Source: Piper betle
Taxonomy: Eukaryota; Streptophyta; Magnoliopsida; Piperales; Piperaceae
DNA length: 64,000 nucleotides
Direction of reading: 5' to 3'
Assembly (NCBI GenBank): GCA_033002965.1
Contig: JAURVB010002664.1
Span: forward strand, 124,001 to 188,000
A program made the translations under genes and the position numbers. Below the pieces are notes generated by a model, which was not told the origin of the DNA, ran no database searches, and saw only the letters and a program-made list of their open reading frames with translations. Positions 22,755-35,199 of this stretch are shown in pieces (positions within the stretch are counted from its first letter, which is position 1; each line of letters opens with the position of its first letter).

Positions 22755-23060
22755 TATTTATTACTAACAGGGTGATCCCTATTGCATTTTTAGGCGAAAC
22801 TGTCCATTTTTTTTTAAAATCATTAATTTTTGAACTTTTAAAAAATGTGTTTTTTTTAAATAGTTGCTTACCATAGCATACATCTAGAACCATGATAGAG
22901 CCTAAGCATCACATCCATGCATTGAATGGTTGCATCACCATCTTGAAACGTCAAGGTTAGATCTAGGTTGGCTTTATTGAATCAAGTAAATTAGCGAACA
23001 GTTCGATCGCCAGTAGTATTTCCTAGTTGGTTTGCAGGTGAACCGAAACGGAGTATTACA
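20136..23060 (+). mobile_element. solo LTR of the Tekay family, divergent copy
   Basis: It begins TGCAAAACCTACGACTCGAG, aligned to the TGTAAAACCCGTGACTCGAG start, and ends GGAGTATTACA, about 2925 bp. The flanks CATGT (20131-20135) and TATGT (23061-23065) match at four of five bases. No internal coding region is present, so it is a solo LTR left by LTR-LTR recombination. It is clearly more diverged than the LTRs of the complete element, which makes it older. It contains a (TA)n tract at about 22707-22753. Confidence 0.8.
22707..22753. repeat. (TA)n microsatellite
   Basis: About 23 TA units inside the divergent solo LTR, at a point where related LTRs have ordinary sequence. Confidence 0.9.
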
Positions 23061-23395
23061 TATGTAATTTTTAGTGATAAATTAGTAATTAACTCCCAAA
23101 TATGTGCTAAATTTTTTATTTCGTAAATAAAATTCAAGAAAAAATTATAGCAAACACGAGAGAATGAAGACTTCATAATAAAAAACACCATTTATCATTT
23201 TAGTTAGTTTGGTTAAATCCAAATGTTTGATCGGTTTAGTTATCAATTGTAATTTAGTTTTTATTTGGTTAACCAAACTACCTCACTTTCATTAATTAAG
23301 TAAGTAGTTCGATTTGATTTTAACCAAACCGACTAATGAACAGCCGTAGCCATTGCCGTTGCTGCTCCTTCTCCTTCATCCTTGCCATTCATGCC
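23061..23395. other. spacer between two oppositely oriented solo LTRs
   Basis: AT-rich, with TTTGGTTAACCAAAC-like words that resemble those near 19800-19930. No gene is seen. It appears to be part of an older repeat in which both LTRs are embedded. Confidence 0.4.
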
Positions 23396-26322
23396 TGTAA
23401 CACCCCGTTTCGGTTCACCCGTGAACCGACCCGGAAATGTCACCAGCGATCGAACCGTTCGCTAATCTACTAGATTCGGTTAAGCCGACCCGGATCTACC
23501 CTCGGCGTCTCAAGATGGAGATGCAAATATGAAATGAATGAATGGGAATAATTGGATTCTAACGGAGTCCTACATGCATGCCATGACGTGCAAGCAAAGA
23601 CAAGACAAAACAATAAATGAGAAACCAAATATATATATATACTACTACGGAAAAACAGACAAAGTTTCCCCTAAAAGTGCAATAGGGGCCAACCTGTCCA
23701 CAACAAGGGTATATAAATATTTTATCAAAATACGATAAAACATAACAATCTACCATGGCATTCAATCACTATCTCATTTGTTTTCACCTGAGCCGAGTCT
23801 GAACTCCAAGGCTCCCTCCTCATTCACATCTATCTGTTCATTTCATAACAGGCAATTCATCAAGACAAAAACATTCTAATAATCATTCACACAGCATTAA
23901 ACAACCATCATTATGCATTACACGCGGCAGGTACATGTGTGCGCGGTTCCATGCTGCTCCTCCGCAGTCCCGACAGCTTTCATCGCTCGCATTCCTCACC
24001 TACATATATATAGAAAAACCATCAGTAACGAGCGTTACCAGCCCGAAAAATAACTAATATCAATCTGGCACAGGAGAGCAAACTCTCCTGTTGAATGAAA
24101 ACCATATACTTCCTCAAGAACTCTCATCAGGGCACATACGGGAGCCGTCGCTATCGGGCCGTCGCCCTCGAGTCAACAGTGTCCCCCTTTCTTTCTCATT
24201 CTCATACGTTGGCCATTTCTCTATCACTTCTCGTATCAAATCTCATTCCTTTTTGCCCTCTGCACCTTCCATATTACTCCTGGCCTTGAGCACGAAGGCT
24301 GAGCACTCTCAGGCAGTCGCCTTTAGTGCCCTTTGAACCACAAGTCTAGACATGAGCTGCATTGCAGTACCCGTAAACCTCAACACTTCTCCGGGTTTGA
24401 GGAACTCAAAGGTGGAGTTGTTCGGATCCTGCGGGAACGAAGTGGGTTCTCCCTAGCTCCAGAGCCCGCTCTTCCGAGCACACGCCCTATCTGAAGGCGT
24501 GGCCGTCAGTAACCCTCATTCCATCTCTCACCGAAAACGTGAAAACTATATATATATATAGGCCTGGGTTGGGATTTATACAATAGGCCCGAAGGCATCG
24601 TGAGCTGGATCTGAAGTTCAAAAACAAACTCGAGGGATCTCATCCTCGAGGGTTATTAATCCAAAAAAGAACCGTTAGCTAAATGGCCCGAGTTAAGTGG
24701 GATCCGATAAAATGCCACTTAACTCGTCCTGCACATGATAAATCAAATACACAATAGAGTAGCGTAAAAATAGAGAACGAGTCCTAAACGGACCCAGAAG
24801 AAGCTCCAAACGGGCCCACGCGCCTAGGCGGCGAGCTCCTACACCGTACCTACACAATCAAGCTAAAAACTAACGCCTGCATGATGAATCACACATCCTA
24901 TAGCATACACACACAATCAACACAATCACGCATCAATCAACACACATCAACCTATATCAATTCTAGCAAGTCTACTTAGGCTAGTTTGCATTAGATCATG
25001 ATCATTACCTAGTTACCCTAATTAGTTTCTTAGCCTCCATTTTTAACACCACTCAATCAAACAAATTTCATATTTTATCCTTAATCAAATCTACATTTAT
25101 ATATATTATTATAACACACAATTCACCAATCCTAGCATGCAATTCTAATAATCAATACTTTCAAATAATTAAGTTAAAATAAATTATACCTCGCGTCGTC
25201 GAAAATTGGCGACGGCTAGGGTTTCCGTTTCATGGCTCGAAACTCGAATTCGGCACCTAACGGCGTCCGAACTCCGATCAGATTGGACTGGGTGCGTTCG
25301 GCGGATGATCCGGTGAATTTCCCACGAATCCAATTTTCCGGCGGTTCCAACTGTTTTCCGGCAAGTGTCGGCAGTTTTCCGGCAGATTTCGCGGTTTTCC
25401 GGCGATGTTTCGGGACGGGGCAATCAGGGGATCTATCGGTACCAGCTCGACGAGCTTGGTCCGATGGTGGTGTCAAACAAAGCAGCCAGGGCGGCGATGG
25501 CTGTCGGCGGCGGCATCGAAAGTGGGTGGCGGCGGTAGCGGCATGCTCCGATCGGGGCTGCGGCCAGCCTCGACGGCAGTCGGGATGATGGGGGAAACGT
25601 CGGCGACGGCGAGGGGGTGGTCGTCGGGGTCACAGCGGTGGCGGCACGGCCTGGACGGCGGCGAATCGACGAGGGAGGGCGTTGCGGCTTGTGGGGCGAT
25701 TCCGGCGTCGTGGCGGCGAGACGGTGGCCGGGGTGGGTCGTGGTAGCACGGTGACTGCACGGCGGGGTGGGGCGGCGTTGATCGGCAACAGAGCGGCGTC
25801 GACAGCGACGGCAGCGGCGATGACACAAGGCGGCGGTGATAGGGTTTGGGTGAGGAAGTGTCGGGAGGAAGAAGAAATACTCTAGTGGCAATTTCGTAAA
25901 TAAGTATTGACTCGATTCTGACTCGAGTCAATATAATAACTAGTTCGTAATAAATTCTAAAAAAATCTAGAAAAATATGGGAAAATCCTGTAAAATCAAA
26001 CGAACACAGCAACATCCAAATGATATGTTCTATAACTAATAACCCACCCAAACTCCCTATATCGCGTCCTAATTCGTCATTCGGCCCTAAAAATAATCTA
26101 CAATAAAATAAAAATAACAATCAATATTGCATACCTCTATATACTTGATAACCCATTTTTCATCATCTTTTTGACATTATCATCGTATACTTGAGCATAC
26201 ATGACCCTCATCGCTCATAACTCACAGCTAGCCTCAACTCAGCTCGCGGTCCATAAAGCTGACTAGACTCGAACCGACTGGTTCACTCCCGTAAAACTCT
26301 GACTCGAGTCACGGGTTTTACA
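23396..26322 (-). mobile_element. solo LTR of the Tekay family with perfect target duplication
   Basis: On the plus strand it runs from TGTAACACCCCGTTTCGG to CGGGTTTTACA, the reverse complement of the LTR, about 2927 bp. It is flanked by perfect ATGCC duplications (23391-23395 and 26323-26327). It is close in sequence to the 15292-18159 LTR, with the GC-rich block at 25200-25870. The complete TSD and lack of internal region establish a solo LTR formed by recombination after insertion. Confidence 0.92.
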
Positions 26323-26327
26323 ATGCC

Positions 26328-27264
26328 CCTCTCCACCCTCTGCTCCCCCAAACCCCTTTCCCCACTTCCTCTTCATAGCCCATCCCCTTCCTCCACCTCT
26401 CCCTGTTCTCCTCTTATTCACCTCCCCTCCCTTCCAAGAAGCCACCTTTCTATCATTATCACCTAATCACTAAGATTACTAATTTCATTACTATGAAATA
26501 TCATGAGCCTATCTAATGTGTTAAATGCATAACATTTAAGAAAGGAAGCTCTACTTATTTTGCTCAAAAAACTCATCATCTTTTTACTCGTGCTAAGGTT
26601 CGAGCTATGGATTTCTTGTGCTTGGAAACCTATAACTTGATCGCCCAAAATTTACTAATATAGTCCAAGTACGAGCCGTTATACTCCTTTTCTACCACCT
26701 TATCTCAAAAAAGAATGGGGTATCAAGTTTAATTTAGGATTCAGGCGATAATCTTCTTCTTTCTTCTTCTTCCACCAAACACCTCAAGGATGGTGTTCAG
26801 AACATAGCCCTAAATTAATATTCCAGCAATAATACACAACAAGAAAATGAATCCCTTTTGCACAACTTTCCCATATTAAAAAAATGATTGAATTATTAAA
26901 AAAATGCTTATAGGTCCCACCTCAATTGAGAATTGAGATTTCCACGTTTAAAAAATGACACCCAAACTCAAGTCGAGCTTAAAGGTTGAGAAACCAATAA
27001 CAGGCTTTAAATTTAAACAGGCTTGTCAACATAAATATCTATCTAAAACCAATAACATAAAAATATTTTCATGTGTATGATCAAGTGGTAAAAATAAAAT
27101 AAAATCAATTCTCAGAAACTGGGCTCTCATGAACTTGGGTTGTATGTATGTCGTTGAGGAAAATGAACCCCCAGCATGGCCAATTCCCATCTACATCTGA
27201 TAAAGAGTTGCAGGAACTGTAACCTCTTTAACAACTGCAAAATTTTGATACTGAGAAAGGCAAC
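26328..27264. other. intergenic and kinase 3' flank
   Basis: The left part (26328-26460) is a pyrimidine-rich continuation of the sequence interrupted by the solo LTR. The remainder is AT-rich with no recognisable gene. About 27100-27264 is probably the 3' untranslated region of the kinase gene on the minus strand. No polyadenylation signal was fixed. Confidence 0.4.
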
Positions 27265-30076
27265 CTAAGAGGCAGATTTGAGGTCCATATGTGAGGCAGC
27301 ATCTGAAATCCGAAGAGCACCCCCAAGGTTGATGGGTACAAGAGGGATGAGTGAGTGAAGAACATCAGTTATGAGTGGTCTATAGCTTGGTTCTGGTTGG
27401 ACACACAACACAGCAACTGCTGCAACCTACAACCACAGCTTCATAGTTAGGATAGATTTGTATTGCTAAGTTGGAAAATAAACTGTCATATAGAAGGACA
27501 TAGAAATCTTGAAAACCTGGTACAAATGTTTTAGATCCATTTTATTTCTTATCACAGGGTCAACGATAGTTGGAAGCTTTGATCTATCTGTCAGTTGAGG
27601 CATGGCCTGTCCATAACAAAGAATGCACCAGATAAGTGTAAAGTATTCATGAATTACTAGTGATATGGGCATCTGCAGGAACCGAGGAGAGGACAGGCAA
27701 TGATAGAAACATAATTTCCAGCTATGTGAAACATGTACGTAAAAACCCAGAAAGAAAAGTGCAGACGAGGAAAGGTTGCCTACCCAAGTGACAATGGATT
27801 GGCACTGAGCAGAATTCATCTTCTCTACCGGCTTTCTTCCTATAAGGAGCTCCAATAGAATGACTCCAAAGGCATAAACATCACTTTTCTCGGTTAATTT
27901 ACCTAAAAGAAAAAGAACAATATTACGGTAAATTTCAATGATAAGGCTTCATAGAAGCCACCAATCGCATCAAAAATTTCAGTAGTGCAGCAAGTGAAAT
28001 TCATAAAAATCGTTTGAATTATATGTAAATAAATTCCAGTAGACAAGCGTTTATGCTTAGCCTATTGATGGGAAACTGGGTTTTTAGTTTTATACCATCT
28101 AAGAGGTATTCTGGAGCCACATAGCCCACCGTCCCACATAGCTTGACACTGTAGTTGCTTTGTCCTCCGGACATGGTGGCAATACCAAAATCTGATAGCT
28201 GTGTGCAGGGAAGAAAGAAGGCAAAAAACTTGTAGTGATCTTTACACTTTTTTGAAGACCAAGCGCATAACTTAACACCACACCTTGAGAAAAATTTACC
28301 TTGGCGTTAAAATTAGAGTCTAGAAGAATGTTGGATGACTTCAAATCCCTGTGGATGATTGGAGGATTGCAATGCTCGTGAAGATACTCCAATCCTCTAA
28401 AAAGAAACAGAATATGTACGTACTTTAATTAAAAGTAACACAAATTGGGTTTGGAAGAAGTCATAAAAAAAGCAACAAGCAAAAAACCTTGCCGTATCCA
28501 GGGCAATTTTCATGCGAAGATGCCATGTTAAAGCCATCCCATGAGAAGGTCCTGATTTTTTTTTAACAAAAAAAGTGGCAAACAAAGTAAAACACAAGTT
28601 ATTTGCTACAATTTTGGTAGTTTCATCCGAAACAAGAGCTGGATTTTACACTCATATTTACCATGTAATTGAGTTTCCAAGGACCCATTCTGCATCAGTT
28701 CTGAGACAAGGAATCTGGTTTGGCCGTGAATGCAATGGCCTAGGAGGGAGACTATGTTTGGATGTCGAATTCTGCTCATCAAATCAATCTCATTCTGGAA
28801 GAAACAAGAAAGAGAAATATCAGATGACTGTCAACACATATGAACCAATGACAAATGAATCAGATACTTAAAACTTGAGAAGCAGCTAAAGATACCTCAA
28901 ACTGTTTTTCTGACTGCCAATCACTACAGTTTATTTTCTTCACCGCAGCAAAAACATTTGCATCAAAACAAGCCTTGTAAACACAACCGAATCCACCTTC
29001 CCCCAGTAGATTTTTGTCACTGAAACGATTTGTTGCCGCCTCAAGCAAGGAGTGCTCAACGATGTAAACAGCGCCCTTCTTGCCATTGGTCTTGAGAGAG
29101 CCAAGCTGACCCAAAATTGGGTTCAAAGTCAGTCGCTTGCTTGCATCCACTAGTAGCAAATTCACAAGGAGAACATAAATGTGCAGCAATACAAAACCAA
29201 GATTCTTATCAGCATAAAAGAGAAATTTTATATACATATATATGACATATTTAAAAAAAACAGACATCCAGAATACCTGGAGTTGCACCTTTTGGATTGG
29301 TCTTCTGCACATTATCCCTCCTCGCAATCCAAACACAAAAACAAGTAATAACCAACAAGGTGGCCATGGAAGACACCAAAACCAGAGCCAAAATCAACCC
29401 CTTGTTCAGATGATGATGTGGCCGGCCCTCTTCTGCCGTAATAGATCCTTCAAAAAAAAAGCAATCAAAAGACAGATTGAGCGTTTCGATTGTCAACTAT
29501 TGTCTTCACAAAAAACCCATGAAAAGGAAACAATCTGCTGACATTTTCCGACTAAAAAACATGGGAAAGTAGTAGCCTTTCCTCGACTAGACGCAAGTTC
29601 AAGTTCGAACAATTCAAACATCTAGCGAACATTGTATGCAAAACCATAATCACTGACATGAAATTTGACATCGCCATGAGCCAAAAATGGGATCAACCAA
29701 CAACCAACGTCGCCCATCTCATTCGCAACTCAAATTCAACGAGACTAAAAAGTTCAAAAACATCACACCAGTTCCACAAAGTTCACTACTTTGAGCGCCC
29801 AAAAGATCTCTGTTTCAGAAGAACACAAGAACACCAGAACTCCAAGAAGGGACATAAAACATAGAAAAGTCAAACCGAGTTCTCACCAAAAGGTGCAAGC
29901 CCCATCGGAGCGTACGTCCGAGGAGCATTCCCAATCCCAGCAGTAGGAGGCAGGGCAATCCCAGAAAAGGGTGCCATGTCCGGAGAGATCCTGGCACCAC
30001 GAGCAGGTGAAAACAGAGCAAGACTGAAGAAGAACGAGACCCAGACAGTAGACAAGAGGAGGGGAAGCGTCCCCAT
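27265..30076 (-). CDS. receptor-like protein kinase (At1g80640/At2g25220/At5g11020-like), ten exons, intact
   Basis: A plasma-membrane Ser/Thr receptor-like kinase with a short extracellular part. Exons on the minus strand: 30076-29887, 29447-29277, 29149-28896, 28794-28662, 28551-28488, 28396-28300, 28198-28096, 27902-27784, 27606-27517, 27426-27265. All introns are GT..AG and all junction phases agree, giving 1383 nt and 460 residues. Residues 1-27 look like a signal peptide and about 80-103 a membrane segment. The kinase domain has GEGGFG at 170-175, the ATP lysine K191, the helix-C Glu in NEIDL (207), HRDLKSSN from 286, DFG 306-308 and APE 331-333, so it should be an active RD kinase. The start at 30076 was chosen because family similarity (ARISP..PFSGIA) begins just after it. 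An in-frame ATG at 30298 would add 74 unlike residues. Ligand and pathway are unknown. Exon-level reading makes the gene call strong. Confidence 0.93.
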
Positions 30077-31912
30077 TGCAAAAGCTTCAAACTTTTTTTT
30101 TCCAACACAAAAGCCAGCCCACAATGCAGAGGTACCAGTAACAAGAACAACAACCCAACAAAGTCTTGGGGGAGTGGAAATAAGAGAGCAGGAAGAGGAG
30201 GGCGACGTAGGAGGGAGGGAGATCGTGTCCAATTTGAAAGTTTGGGGAGTTGGGACTTGGGAAGGGAAAGAGGAGAGTGTGTGTGTGTGTTGGTGCAAAA
30301 AGACAGCAAAAGTGTGGCAGGGAGGAGGGAAGGATGGGTAGTGGGTTTGTGCTTTGTGTGATTGAAATGAACAAGTTTGTGTGTTTTGTTGTTGGTTGGA
30401 GTTTGTGGAGGGGATGTGGGAGCAGCTGCACAGTCATGTGTAGCAGTTACGGAGAAAGATGGCCCAAAAGTTGTGGTAGACAGGGAAAGAAGAGGACCGC
30501 CCAGCCCCTCCCATATTCACACCATTAATTAGGGTATGGAGTAGAACTTCCGATGTATATTTAGAAGGAAAAGTTTTCCTCAGAGGGCATGAACCCCAAG
30601 TTTTAATCTGGGCTTTGGATCATAAATACGGCCGATATTTAATAAAATAAATAAATAAATACAACTCTATCTCCTCACTTTTGCATGAGGTTAGGTTTCG
30701 GCTATGTCGGCCAGCAAGGTTGGCTTCCTTCGACATCGGTGGCGGCCATGCTTAGCTGGCCAGTCATGGCTGTAACTTGGCCGTTGGCCAATTTTTTTTA
30801 AGGCGCAGCCCTACAGCCGGATCGATCCGCAACATGAAAAAAAGTTTCTCCCATGATCGAGCACCACGAGATTGATAGGGTCATCCCCTGGATGGCTAGG
30901 TCCCACAAGTGGACCTGGCCAACGGCAGTCAAATCTGATTATAATAGAATTTTTATTTTTTTTAAAGATGTGGCTAAATCTAACTGCCACTAACTAGACA
31001 TGGCCATTCCCCAATCAGATATAATCGAGGGATGGTTAGGTCCGGTCTCTGGCTACCGGTCATGTCTAGCCACCCCACAATTAGATTTGACGGGTGTGGC
31101 TAGGGGGGTGGGGAGGTGGAAGGGTTTAATTATTATTTTTTTTAGAAAAGAATAGATTTAGGCCATCTTTATACTCGGACGACCTAAATTACACTTTGGG
31201 GCATAAAAAATTTTCACCCCACGCTGACTCAATCAGCCCTCATATTTATACAAATGATTATATAAATTATGAATATACATATTTTTAAGTAGTATTTGAG
31301 GGTGCCCACTTTATTGGTTTGTATTTATTTATTAGATAAATATTAAATTATAATGATAATAGTTTAGAAACGTGTTTGATAAAATATTAATAAAATATAA
31401 AATGATTGAGGCGCTCTTGAAAACTTTGTACAAAATAAAAAGAAAGGAATCTTTCTTTTTTATTTTTCCAAGCGTTTGAATAAAATTCTGTTGATAATCG
31501 TAACCGTCAAGTGTTATTTTTTATAATTGTAACAGTATTTTATATTATTCAAATTCTTTTGGACAAAGATCTACTATAATCACAAAAGCATCTGTTAAAA
31601 AATTTAAAATTCCCACCTATAATTTAATGGTGTTTGCGTAAATTTAAAAATAGTTAAGGTTGCTAAATGGGTGGTTAAATTTAATCACAGATACTTCCGT
31701 TCATAATTTATGCAGAAGTATATATTTGTAAAAGTTTTATCACACATTTTATATGCCCTTGCTTGCTCAGGTTTATGTTTGTTAAAGTTTTGGTCAGGAA
31801 AGTTTGTCAAACATAGTCACAAATATATTTAATATTATTTTAATTCATATCCGGTTACTTTTTTTATCTGAAATTTTGACAAAATTTGATTTTTTTTGTA
31901 TTTTAACTAGTA
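30077..31912. other. kinase upstream region and intergenic sequence
   Basis: 30077-30340 is GA-rich on the plus strand (CT-rich in the gene direction), with a (GT)n tract near 30279-30291, typical of a plant 5' leader and core promoter. 30600-31150 contains words such as GGTTGGC and GGCCAGTCATGG and looks like an old repeat. The rest is AT-rich. No second gene is recognised. Confidence 0.4.
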
Positions 31913-31920
31913 TATTAAAC

Positions 31921-32801
31921 CCATGATGCGCGAAGATTTAAATTGGATCGGCATCGCGCCGATCCGATTTCGGGGCCGACTCGGTCGGCCCCGAATCGGC
32001 CTCGGAATCGGCCGAGTTCGGCCGATTCGGACCGATTTAACTCGGAATCGGAATCGGCCGATTTAAATCGGAATCGGTTTTTTATGAAATTACTAAAATA
32101 CCCTAGGTATGATTTTTATTAAATTATTTAAGTATGGGTAAAATGGTAATTTAGATTTTAAAAACCTAAAATCAAACCCGCTCCCCCCACGCCGCCGCCG
32201 CTCGTCCGCCCGCCGCCGCCCCGTTTCCGCCCTCCGCCGTGCTCCCCGACTCCGGGCTCGCCGCCGACCGGGCTACCGACCTCGCCGCCGACCTCGCAAC
32301 GTCGCCGCCGATGTGTGGCCGGACCGAATCGGGCTGTGACGCACGAATCGCCGCCGACTCGCACCGGCTCCGGGCCGCCTGCGCCGCCGACTGTTCGTCC
32401 GACCGGGCTGCCGACATCCTCCGACATCGCCGCGCGAGACTCGCCGCCGACCGGGCCGGCGGCGGCAGCGGCGGGGGGTAAAGAGTGGCATTCTCGTAAT
32501 TAAAAGTTGACTCGAGTCTAACTCGAGTCAAAAATAATAATTAATTCTAAATAATTTAAAAAATCTTAAAAATATTTAAAAATATCAGAAACTATAATAC
32601 ACAGAATAATATCAAAATAACATCAATACCCAATTTTAATATATTTATATTATAAATTGTCAAATTATTATATATGACCGATTAAATTAATTTGGACCGA
32701 TTCAACTGAACCGATTCTTGGCCGATTCAGACCGATTCCGATTCCGATTCCGACTCCCTGGAAAACCGATTCCGATTCCGATTCCGATTCATGCAACCAT
32801 G
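31921..32801 (+). mobile_element. hAT-like non-autonomous element, copy 2
   Basis: Perfect 8-bp duplications TATTAAAC flank it (31913-31920 and 32802-32809). The right end read inward is CATGGTTGCATGAATCGG, and the left end CCATGATGCGCGAAG is a poorer match. Inside, it is collinear with the copy at 54593-55505: GATCGG/CCGATC-rich left end, GC-rich block (32165-32480), AT-rich block, GATTCCGATTCC repeats. It has no coding capacity. The frames through the GC block are composition artefacts. Confidence 0.8.
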
Positions 32802-32809
32802 TATTAAAC

Positions 32810-34688
32810 ACATGACAAAATATATATTTAATATTTAATAAAATATTTTATTTGAACTTTTCCCTTCGATCCCACTTGAACGAAATATACCATGTACCAA
32901 GTATGAATCCAATATAGCAATCAATATAATAACGATTATGGTATTTACAATTATGGTTACAAATATGACACAATTTAATTCCAATTAAACCTTCTGCGTC
33001 CCCGGCCACCCATGGCCAAAAAATACCACAATTGAAGCCATGTTTTACCACTCCCTCCACTTTCTCCTCCTTAACGGTTTCTTTGTTTCGTTTTTTTGTT
33101 TTTGGTTCCATAATACCACTTAATTAGTTCTTCTTGCGGTTAAACAGTTAATTAATAATAAGAAGATGACAATGAAGGATTCATGAATAATTAAGAACTG
33201 ATTAGATGCACAAGTCTCTTAATCTCTTCTTATTTTGTTTGGAAATGAAAGAACGTGGGGTAGGATGTGAAAGGGCAAGAGATTTATCCCAACAATTTCC
33301 CTACTTTCTCTTTCAACCCTTTTTACCATTTTAAAATGGTACATGTATGATTCTTTGTTTTGCAAGGCAAAGGGTACGTAGGATTGGAATTGGTAGGAAA
33401 GGAATTTTTTCAACCAAAAAATGTGTTCACAATTGTAACATATTTTATAATTATGCATGTTGAAGAATTAGTCATATGATAAGATATAAAAAAGCTACTT
33501 CCACTCGGGGCAGGAAAAGTTGCCATCCTATGTAAAGATGACCCACATTTATTATCCAGGCTGCCAAACCTGAGCGAACCGTGTCGGGCCACAACCAATC
33601 AGGCTGCCTCCTGACCAAATCAGGCCAAAGATTTTTTTACGTGAAAGATTTAAACCGTTCTCACGATAAAACAATCCAAATAAATTTGGTTAGGCAAAAA
33701 ATTTTATAAGTGTTTTATTAATATTTTTAATTTTATTTAACCGATATAAGATGTATATATCAGGAATTAAAGAAGAGATAATCAAAATTTATCTCTAATT
33801 TTATATAGTTATGGGCAGCAAATGCTGGCACATTTTTCTAAAAAAGATACTTGAGACAATTAAGTTATGATAAATAACGTCATATGGAACCCAAATTTGG
33901 AGAGCCTTATAAGTTGAAACATCTGATAAAAACTGCAAGCCAAATTCATGTAATTGGTATCATTTTGTTTAAAAAGTTTTGAAAAGTCGGTTGCCCACTT
34001 TTAAAATTTTTTGATCAAAATTCGGAGAAGTTAAACATTTATTTTGCTTATATAGTTATTTTATTATCCAATAATTTCTTATGTTGTAAAACACAATATT
34101 TTCTTACAAAAAAATAATTTCTAAATTATACATTCCTCTTTTATTTTCTTAGTTTCTCTAATATCATTTAGCATAAAAACTATAATCATAATTTTTAAAA
34201 ATTATTTGACCAAATAAATGTTATATTATTATGAGAAAACTTAAGATTAACATCCTTTAAGTTTAATAATTTTCATTAATAATTTAGTAATGAACTTTAA
34301 TAAGTACCACGAGATCATTAGTTTGTGATTATTATTAATGCCAGCTTCATCGATCATTCGGTGTATAAAAGATATTAATATTTAATTTGTTTTTATTCAA
34401 TTATAATTTATTAATTAAATTCGAACACAGACACGTCAGACATCAATGAACTGATCATTCGGCGCCCACCTTTGCAAATATCTCCAAGCAATTATAGATT
34501 GCGAGATGACCTAACGAGTATAATAAATAAGTGATACAAAAACGTGCTATGCATCCATTTACGTATTTTGCGCGTTCATGGCCGGGAATCAAGCAATATT
34601 GTGCGACGTGCTGCACCTTCCGGAACGCACTCTGACAGCCAATTGATCTTGTGCCTTATATTAACTTGATTGATCCAAACTTTTGCTG

Positions 34689-34691
<3 letters not shown>
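32810..34691. other. intergenic sequence, no gene identified
   Basis: AT-rich with scattered short open frames (for example 32848-33111 and 33219-33458 on the minus strand) that lack any recognisable domain. No repeat structure was found that I could define. Confidence 0.4.
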
Positions 34692-34735
<44 letters not shown>

Positions 34736-35062
34736 GGGGGAGGATCCAACGGCTGAAACAAGCCCCCCACTTCCCCCTTCTCCATAAAAAAACAGTTTCT
34801 GCCACCGCCGGCCACCGCCTCGCCGCCGCACCCCGGCCGATGCGACGCCACCCCGGCCGACGTAACCGCGGGGGTCGGGGCGACGGATCTAGCCGCCCCG
34901 CCTCTTCCCCTGTCGGCCCGCCACCCCGCCACGCGACGCGCCCGCCGCGCGTCGCGCGCCCGGCCCCCCCCCCTCTTGATCTTGGTCGTTGGATACTAAT
35001 CCAACGGCCAAGCATTATTCCAGCACAGCCAAGATGGCTGCGGCAGAGAACAGCAATACTTT

Positions 35063-35098
<36 letters not shown>
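34692..35098. mobile_element. GC-rich element flanked by (TA)n tracts (Micron-like arrangement)
   Basis: A ~335-bp GC-rich, C-run-rich body (34731-35066) lies exactly between (TA)n tracts at 34692-34730 and about 35067-35098. The body begins AGGGTGGGGGAGGATCCAACGG, and near its right end has ATCCAACGGCC. A further (TA)n lies at 35166-35198. Non-autonomous elements that sit between TA microsatellites, such as Micron in rice, are known, and the arrangement fits. Whether this is the same kind of element cannot be decided from one copy. Confidence 0.45.
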
Positions 35099-35101
<3 letters not shown>

Positions 35102-35164
35102 AAAATACTTCTCAGACAAAGGCATAAAAATATTCCTATTCTTATTTTTAATTTAGGTTATCCG

Positions 35165-35198
<34 letters not shown>

Positions 35199-35199
<1 letters not shown>

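Noticed and set aside
32158..32531. Several overlapping long frames on both strands in the GC-rich block of the hAT-like copies (also at 54788-55225)
   Set aside because: All frames are open together because stop codons are rare in such GC-rich sequence. No domain or splice evidence is present.
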